From an uncultured Clostridiaceae bacterium (GTDB lineage: Bacteria > Bacillota > Clostridia > Lachnospirales > Lachnospiraceae): a DNA stretch of 10,158 nucleotides. The notes beneath the pieces were generated by a model, which searched no databases, was not told where the DNA came from, and was given only the letters and a program-made list of their open reading frames with translations. A program made the position numbers and the translations under genes. The stretch covers positions 1-10,158 of the forward strand of contig CATLIJ010000075.1 of the NCBI GenBank assembly GCA_949948825.1. Reading direction: 5' to 3'. Positions 6,076-10,158 of the stretch are shown here, piece by piece; the first letter of the stretch is position 1; the number at the start of each line of letters is the position of its first letter.

Positions 6076-6462
6076 TCATAGGGTGGCTGGTGCAACATCA
6101 TAGGCCGCATTCACTGTCTTGGTGACAATCACATCACTGTCATAACCTAATATGTTCTTGAGGAGGATGGTCCCGGCCTGCACAGGGGCAGTAAGGCTTA
6201 TGCTTTTGATGATTTCCATGGCAGCAAAGATCTGGTCTTTGGGGATGGGACTGGTCAGGCGCACGCTGGCCAGAGGAAGCTCACCTCCTTTTACCAGGAC
6301 CGATGTGGCGATATTTCTGCGTGGGTCAGTCAGCTCCTGTTTTACATAAGCTTCTCCCTTGGGGCAGGTGTGTCCAGTCATGGAGACCAGAACATTGTCA
6401 TGGATTTCAGCCTGGATTTCGCATCCATTGGGGCAGATAATACAGGTAAATTCGCGGATCAT
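6076..6462 (-). CDS. DUF1667 four-cysteine protein, partner of the GlpA-like oxidoreductase
   Basis: Protein of 128 residues matching the DUF1667 pattern, a family found beside GlpA-like dehydrogenases in clostridia and Thermotogales. Four cysteines lie at C7, C10 and C14 (CIICPNGC) and C33 (HTCPKGE), a C-x2-C-x3-C-x18-C layout suggesting a metal or iron-sulfur site, as in the N-terminal cluster motif of molybdopterin oxidoreductases. The remainder (PRRNIATSVLVKGG onward) has no catalytic motif I can name. There is no signal peptide or membrane segment, so it is cytosolic. Its ATG overlaps the stop codon of the upstream oxidoreductase gene by 4 bases (ATGA), and a full GGAGGTGA (6470-6477) lies 7 bases before it, so the two are translationally coupled. 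An electron-transfer or assembly role within the complex is inferred from context. Confidence 0.87.
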   Translation of the reverse strand: MIREFTCIICPNGCEIQAEIHDNVLVSMTGHTCPKGEAYVKQELTDPRRNIATSVLVKGGELPLASVRLTSPIPKDQIFAAMEIIKSISLTAPVQAGTILLKNILGYDSDVIVTKTVNAAYDVAPATL

Positions 6463-7691
6463 TCTACATTCACCTCCAGTTTATCAAGAGAAAGAATCGA
6501 ATCAGCTTTCACAGTAAGCTGAATCATTTCAGCGGGCAGAGCTTTTTTCATCCTTTTGGAAGCAATCTCCTGACCATTTTGCCTTACCACAATCCGGCAG
6601 TTCTTGATCAGGGACCGGACCCGCAGAGACAGCTGAAAGTCCTGGGCGCCGCTGACCTTTTGGGGAATCGTGTGGCCAATGCGGGAGTCAGTTGTGATCT
6701 CAATGGGGCAATCGGGGAGAGTCCCATTGGAGACATAGGAAGCAGCAGAGTCTGCCAGCTTTTCTGCTTCCATGGACACGAAATCTACCAGGTCGTGAAC
6801 ATGGAGTACATTGCCTGCGGCAAAGATTCCCTCTACATTGGTCTGAAAATGCTCGTCTACCACAGCGCCCTTTGTCCGTGGGTCCAGGGTCACTCCTGCA
6901 TCTATGGACAGTTCATTTTCCGGAATCAGTCCTACGGACAAGATTAAGGTATCACAGGCATATTCTTTTTCCGTACCAGGAATCGGCTTTAAGCTGGAAT
7001 CCACCTGAGATACAGTTACTCCGGTCAGCCGGGAGGAGCCGTGGATTTTGGTGATGGTGTGGTTTAAATACAGGGGAATCCCGTAATCGTTCAGGCACTG
7101 TTCAATGTTTCTGGGCAGTCCGCTGGGGATTGGCTGAACTTCAAAAACTGCCTGTACATGAGCGCCCTCCAGAGTGAGACGTCTGGCCATGATCATGCCA
7201 ATATCGCCTGAGCCAAGAATCACCACTTCTTTTGCAGGCATTCGGTTGTAAAGGTTCATGTATGCCTGAGCCACTCCTGCTGTAAACACTCCTGCAGGCC
7301 GTTCTCCGGGTATTCCAAGAGCGCCTCTGGTGCGTTCCCGGCATCCCATGGCCAGGATGACTGCTTTGGCTTCATATTGAACCAGTCCGTCTCTGGATAC
7401 GGCTGTCACCAGCTTGTTGGATGAGATGTCCAAAACCGTGGTATCCGTCTGAAAAGGAATCTGGCAGTCCATCACTTCTTTCATAAAGCGTCCGGCATAT
7501 TCCGGACCGCTTAAGGTGGTCTGAAAACGGGAAAGGCCAAAGCCATCATGAATGCACTGGCGAAGGATTCCTCCTAAGTGGTGTTCCCTTTCCAAAATGA
7601 GAATGTTCCTGATTCCTTTTTTATACAGCTCCACAGCAGCTGCCAGTCCGGCCGGACCTCCGCCGACAATGACCACATCTTTCTTTTCCAT
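6459..7691 (-). CDS. FAD/NAD(P)-dependent oxidoreductase, second subunit of the GlpA-like system
   Basis: Two-dinucleotide-binding-domain flavoprotein of 410 residues. An N-terminal FAD Rossmann motif (VGGGPAG, 9-15, with E34 ending the second strand) is followed by an NAD(P) Rossmann motif GSGDIG (160-165) and the C-terminal FAD motif GIFAAGN (288-294). The fold resembles thioredoxin reductase and the alpha subunits of sarcosine oxidase or HcnB, but there is no redox-active CxxC, so it is not a disulfide reductase. It probably passes electrons between the GlpA-like dehydrogenase and NAD(P) or another carrier. Its ATG is 2 bases after the glpA-like stop, with AAAGGAGG (7699-7706) 7 bases upstream inside the end of that gene. 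A 4-base ATGA overlap links it to the DUF1667 gene. There is no membrane segment; it is cytosolic. Confidence 0.9.
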   Translation of the reverse strand: MEKKDVVIVGGGPAGLAAAVELYKKGIRNILILEREHHLGGILRQCIHDGFGLSRFQTTLSGPEYAGRFMKEVMDCQIPFQTDTTVLDISSNKLVTAVSRDGLVQYEAKAVILAMGCRERTRGALGIPGERPAGVFTAGVAQAYMNLYNRMPAKEVVILGSGDIGMIMARRLTLEGAHVQAVFEVQPIPSGLPRNIEQCLNDYGIPLYLNHTITKIHGSSRLTGVTVSQVDSSLKPIPGTEKEYACDTLILSVGLIPENELSIDAGVTLDPRTKGAVVDEHFQTNVEGIFAAGNVLHVHDLVDFVSMEAEKLADSAASYVSNGTLPDCPIEITTDSRIGHTIPQKVSGAQDFQLSLRVRSLIKNCRIVVRQNGQEIASKRMKKALPAEMIQLTVKADSILSLDKLEVNVE

Positions 7692-7693
7692 GA

Positions 7694-9154
7694 TTATGCC
7701 TCCTTTCGTACCTTTCCAAAAAGTACCTGGGAACCCTGACGGGCGTAGAGGATTTCCGTTTCCTTTTTCCCCAGCTCTTCTTCTATCATCTGTTCCAGAC
7801 GCATCTGGCAGTATCCTCCCTGGCAGCGTCCCATCATGGAGCGGGTCCGGTATTTGATTCCAGCCATGGTGCTTACTCCCAGGCAGTTGTGGATGGCCTG
7901 AAGAATCTCTGCTTTTGTCACTTTTTCACAGCGGCAGATGACCTCTCCATAATCCGGATTTTCTTTGATTAACCGGGCCTTCTCTTCCAGGGAAAGGGAT
8001 TCAAAGCGGACAATTCCTTTCCGGCAGGGATTAAAATTCGGATTCTCCGAAAGTTTTTCCCGTTCTTTTATCAGGTTAATGGCATGGCGGGCAATGGGGA
8101 CAGCTGCAGTCAGTCCGGGAGATTCGATGCCTACCAGATTGACAGCATGGGGCGCGATATCCTCCCTGATCTCAATTTTGAAATCCTGGATTACACCCTG
8201 GTCATCCACCCATTTGGGAAGAATACCAGAGTAATTGCGGATGTAGTCAGCCTTGTGAATATGAGGCCATAACCGGGAGGCGCTTTCTGCCAGATAGTCC
8301 ATATTTTCCTGGGGAACTCCATAATATTCAAAGTCACTGACCTTGTCAGCATTGGGGCCAATAATCACATTGCCATCAATGGTGTTGGTCACATGGATTC
8401 CCATGTAAGTGTTGCTGGGTACCGGGTACACTGGCATGGGAAGCAGGGGGCCGGTGCGCTTGTCTAAAATAATATAATCTCCCTTGGAGCCAATGACCTG
8501 ATAGCCGGTGATTCCCAGCATGTCAGAGACTTTTTTGCAGCCAAGTCCAGCGGCATTGACCACCCAGCGGCAGGCAAAGTCTCCATGGGGTGTGGTCAAA
8601 AGATAATGGCCTTCTGTGTCCTGGCAGATCTTTGTCACCTCGCTGTCAAAGAAATACTTTACACCATTCTGGCAGGCATTTTCTGCCAGGGCAATGGTGT
8701 ACTGAAAAGGTTCCAGAATACCGCTTTGGGAGGAGAACATGGCAAATTTCCCCACCACAGCAGGAACCAGCTCATGAAGCCTTTTTTCGTCAATCAGCTC
8801 CAGGCCGGTGGCGCCGTTTTTCTCTCCCTGAACCAGGGTGCGTTTTAAGGTCTCCATATCCTCGTCCGTGTTGCCTACCAGCACCTTGCCGCACCGGAGA
8901 AAGGGAAAATCCAGTTCCCTGGACAGCTCCTCCATCATCTGGTTGCCTTCCACACACAGTTTGGCCTTCAGAGTGCCGGTGTCATAGGCAAAGCCTCCGT
9001 GGACCACAGCAGAGTTGCGTCCGCTGGTCTCATAACACACATCCAGGTTTTTCTCCAGAACCCCGATCTTCAGATCGTATCTGGACAGCTCTCTGGCAAT
9101 GGCGCTGCCAATCATGCCGCCGCCGATTACCAATACATCATATAAGTTTTTCAT
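7694..9154 (-). CDS. GlpA/LhgO-like FAD-dependent dehydrogenase with BFD-type [2Fe-2S] domain
   Basis: DAO-fold flavoenzyme of 486 residues. It has a GGGMIG FAD motif (11-16), E34 at the ribose site, and SGRNSAVVHGG near residues 44-54. The segment YPVPSNTYMG with IDGNVIIGPNAD resembles L-2-hydroxyglutarate oxidase as much as glycerol-3-phosphate dehydrogenase. A C-terminal BFD-like domain has C407-x-C409 and C444-x4-C449 for a [2Fe-2S] cluster. E. coli GlpA has the same DAO plus BFD order. Likely reaction: oxidation of sn-glycerol-3-phosphate to dihydroxyacetone phosphate, or of a 2-hydroxyacid; the substrate cannot be settled from sequence. The ATG at 9154 is preferred over one at 9160 because GGAG (9164-9167) would be only 3 bases from the latter. 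It is the first gene of the three-gene operon, behind its own promoter. Confidence 0.9.
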   Translation of the reverse strand: MKNLYDVLVIGGGMIGSAIARELSRYDLKIGVLEKNLDVCYETSGRNSAVVHGGFAYDTGTLKAKLCVEGNQMMEELSRELDFPFLRCGKVLVGNTDEDMETLKRTLVQGEKNGATGLELIDEKRLHELVPAVVGKFAMFSSQSGILEPFQYTIALAENACQNGVKYFFDSEVTKICQDTEGHYLLTTPHGDFACRWVVNAAGLGCKKVSDMLGITGYQVIGSKGDYIILDKRTGPLLPMPVYPVPSNTYMGIHVTNTIDGNVIIGPNADKVSDFEYYGVPQENMDYLAESASRLWPHIHKADYIRNYSGILPKWVDDQGVIQDFKIEIREDIAPHAVNLVGIESPGLTAAVPIARHAINLIKEREKLSENPNFNPCRKGIVRFESLSLEEKARLIKENPDYGEVICRCEKVTKAEILQAIHNCLGVSTMAGIKYRTRSMMGRCQGGYCQMRLEQMIEEELGKKETEILYARQGSQVLFGKVRKEA

Positions 9155-9197
9155 CTGCATATACTCCTTTGAAAAGTCATCCTACAAATATGAGAAA

Positions 9198-9226
9198 ATA
9201 ATACCATATATATTTGAAAAAATCAA
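9198..9226 (-). promoter_or_regulatory. Promoter of the GlpA-like operon, with candidate operator palindromes
   Basis: On the minus strand, TTGATT (9221-9226) and TATTAT (9198-9203) are 17 bases apart, and TGG directly before the -10 makes it an extended type. The transcript start is near 9191, with a leader of about 37 bases. TTGA-N5-TCAA (9214-9226) overlaps the -35, and TTTTCGAAAA (9230-9239) lies just upstream. Either may be the site for the GntR protein encoded next door; this assignment is inference. Confidence 0.65.
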
Positions 9227-9263
9227 CACTTTTCGAAAAAATTTTTAAAATATATGGGATGAA

Positions 9264-9974
9264 TTAACGGTTAGAATTCGTCTTGTGCTGTGACCGTTCT
9301 CCCATAAAACGGTTTTTGTTGTAGAGCAGGTGAAAGTACATGGCCTGTTGGGCGTCCACTGCACGGTTTTCTTTGATGGCATGAAAAATGGCACGATGAG
9401 ATAAACGGGTCTGCTCATATTCTGTTGATGCTACCTCTCTGGCAAACACAGCAATGCCTTTTCCAATAACCGGAACCAGATTTGACATGACACTGTTGTG
9501 GCTGCAGTTGGCAATCTGCTCGTGAAACCGGATATCTGCTTCCTCGTAATCCTGACGCTGTTCAATCAGCATCTCAACCTCTGTTAAAACCTGTTCCAGT
9601 TTTTGTATGTCCTCTGTTGTGGCGTTTTGGGCAGCCAGAGCAGCAATAGGGGGTTCCAGCATAATCCGCACCTGGATTAAGTCTCTGGTCAGCTTTTGGT
9701 GATCTCCTGCCAGAGAAAATCCAAAGGGATCATCGGAAACTCCCTGTTTTTCGGAAAGAAAGGTTCCGGAGCCCTGGCGGACGACTACAATATTTCTGGA
9801 TACAAGAAGACGCAGAGCCTCCCGAACGGTATTTCTGCCAACCTGTAAAAGCTCGGAAAGCTCTGCTTCTGTGGGAAGCTTGTCTCCTGGAGTGTAGTTT
9901 TTTTTGCGAATCAGCTCAATCAGTTCTTCGGCAGCCTGCTCGGTCCGTGTACGGTTTTCTGCGTGTTTTTCCAT
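9264..9974 (-). CDS. GntR-family transcriptional regulator, FadR subfamily (FCD domain)
   Basis: Regulator of 236 residues. The N-terminal GntR winged helix (about 10-73) contains LPTEAELSELL and the recognition segment RNTVREALRLL, then the wing RQGSGTFL. The C-terminal all-helical FCD ligand domain (about 95-220) keeps the metal-binding set D147, H151, H193 and H215, typical of FadR-like proteins that sense small organic acids through a bound metal ion. Its position directly upstream of the GlpA-like operon on the same strand, with 109 bases between, makes it the probable repressor of that operon, sensing its substrate or product. A GAGGGG site (9981-9986) lies 6 bases before the ATG. No terminator separates it from the operon, so some read-through is likely. 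FadR proteins of this type often control lactate, glycolate or other hydroxyacid genes. Confidence 0.92.
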   Translation of the reverse strand: MEKHAENRTRTEQAAEELIELIRKKNYTPGDKLPTEAELSELLQVGRNTVREALRLLVSRNIVVVRQGSGTFLSEKQGVSDDPFGFSLAGDHQKLTRDLIQVRIMLEPPIAALAAQNATTEDIQKLEQVLTEVEMLIEQRQDYEEADIRFHEQIANCSHNSVMSNLVPVIGKGIAVFAREVASTEYEQTRLSHRAIFHAIKENRAVDAQQAMYFHLLYNKNRFMGERSQHKTNSNR

Positions 9975-10036
9975 GATCTGCCCCTCTTTCTTTTTTGTGG
10001 ATTTTTTATCGTTAAAAATAATTCAGACTTGTTTTT

Positions 10037-10065
10037 ATTATAAAAGAATTTTGGGGATATGTCCA
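10037..10065 (-). promoter_or_regulatory. Sigma-A promoter of the GntR regulator gene
   Basis: On the minus strand, TGGACA (10060-10065, 5 of 6 matches) and a perfect TATAAT (10037-10042) are 17 bases apart. The transcript start is near 10030, leaving a leader of about 55 bases. CAAT-GGT-ATTG (10064-10074) overlaps the outer edge of the -35 and could be a binding site, but this is weak. Confidence 0.75.
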
Positions 10066-10100
10066 ATGGTATTGTGAAGTGAATTGTGATGGATAAGTTG

Positions 10101-10128
10101 TTGACAAATGAAAAAAAGATGGTATAAT
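10101..10128 (+). promoter_or_regulatory. Very strong + strand promoter leading out of the window
   Basis: A perfect TTGACA (10101-10106) and a perfect TATAAT (10123-10128) are spaced 16 bases apart, with TGG before the -10 (extended type). The start site would be near 10135, inside the inverted repeat at 10132-10153. The driven gene begins beyond the right edge. A near-consensus promoter of this kind usually needs a repressor, which fits the overlapping palindrome. Confidence 0.8.
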
Positions 10129-10131
10129 AAA

Positions 10132-10153
10132 CATATGAATAATTGTTCATATG
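10132..10153. promoter_or_regulatory. Operator-like inverted repeat, ArsR/SmtB type
   Basis: CATATGAA (10132-10139) and TTCATATG (10146-10153) are exact inverted repeats around a 6-base centre. The core TGAA-N6-TTCA flanked by ATA is the pattern of ArsR/SmtB-family operators (12-2-12 repeat, as for SmtB and CzrA). A further direct copy of CATATGAATA lies at 10148-10157. It covers the predicted transcript start, so binding would repress. Confidence 0.55.
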
Positions 10154-10158
10154 AATAG

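Noticed and set aside
6028..6081. Possible 17-residue + strand peptide (starts MKICLIFEK) behind a perfect AAGGAGGAGG.
   Set aside because: The purine-rich site lies in the spacer upstream of the lipoprotein promoter, no matching + strand promoter was found, and the frame runs into the end of the DUF1667 gene on the other strand. It is probably chance.
8590..9201. A 203-codon + strand frame opposite the GlpA-like gene.
   Set aside because: The translation is rich in Pro, Arg, Ser, Cys and Trp, as expected of an antisense shadow; the minus-strand gene has clear FAD and [2Fe-2S] motifs.

Overview
The window looks like chromosomal DNA of a low-to-mid-GC anaerobic Firmicute, most likely a Lachnospiraceae-type clostridium. 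The grounds are strong AGGAGG-type ribosome binding sites, sigma-A promoters, U-tract terminators, clostridial-looking glycolytic proteins, a Rex-like operator and an anaerobic GlpA-like redox operon. Assignment below family level is not possible from this sequence.

Left part (1-3516, + strand): a glycolytic cluster, gap - pgk - tpiA, covering the three consecutive triose-phosphate steps. A promoter and a Rex-type operator (redox control by NADH/NAD+) precede gap. An intrinsic terminator and an unusual GC-rich, hairpin-dense spacer separate gap from pgk. pgk and tpiA are tightly linked and end at a strong terminator.

Middle (3570-5978): a two-gene two-component system on the + strand. It consists of a short KdpD-like membrane histidine kinase (DUF4118 + HisKA + HATPase, without the large cytoplasmic KdpD/USP part) and an overlapping KdpE-like response regulator. 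No kdpFABC pump genes are in view. It converges on a minus-strand gene for a small lipoprotein of unknown function, with only 5 bases between the stop codons.

Right part (6076-9974, - strand): read in transcription order, a FadR-type GntR regulator, then a promoter followed by a tightly packed three-gene redox operon. The operon encodes a GlpA/LhgO-like FAD dehydrogenase with a BFD-type [2Fe-2S] domain, a two-Rossmann FAD/NAD oxidoreductase, and a DUF1667 four-cysteine protein. This probably forms one soluble dehydrogenase complex for glycerol-3-phosphate or a 2-hydroxyacid; the real substrate is open because glpK/glpF are absent here.

Far right (10060-10158): the GntR promoter on the minus strand and, divergently, a near-perfect + strand promoter overlapping an ArsR/SmtB-like inverted repeat. 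That promoter points to a gene just beyond the window, predicted to be metal-responsive. No mobile element, CRISPR array, tRNA or rRNA was seen, and no gene-free stretch exceeds about 250 bases.
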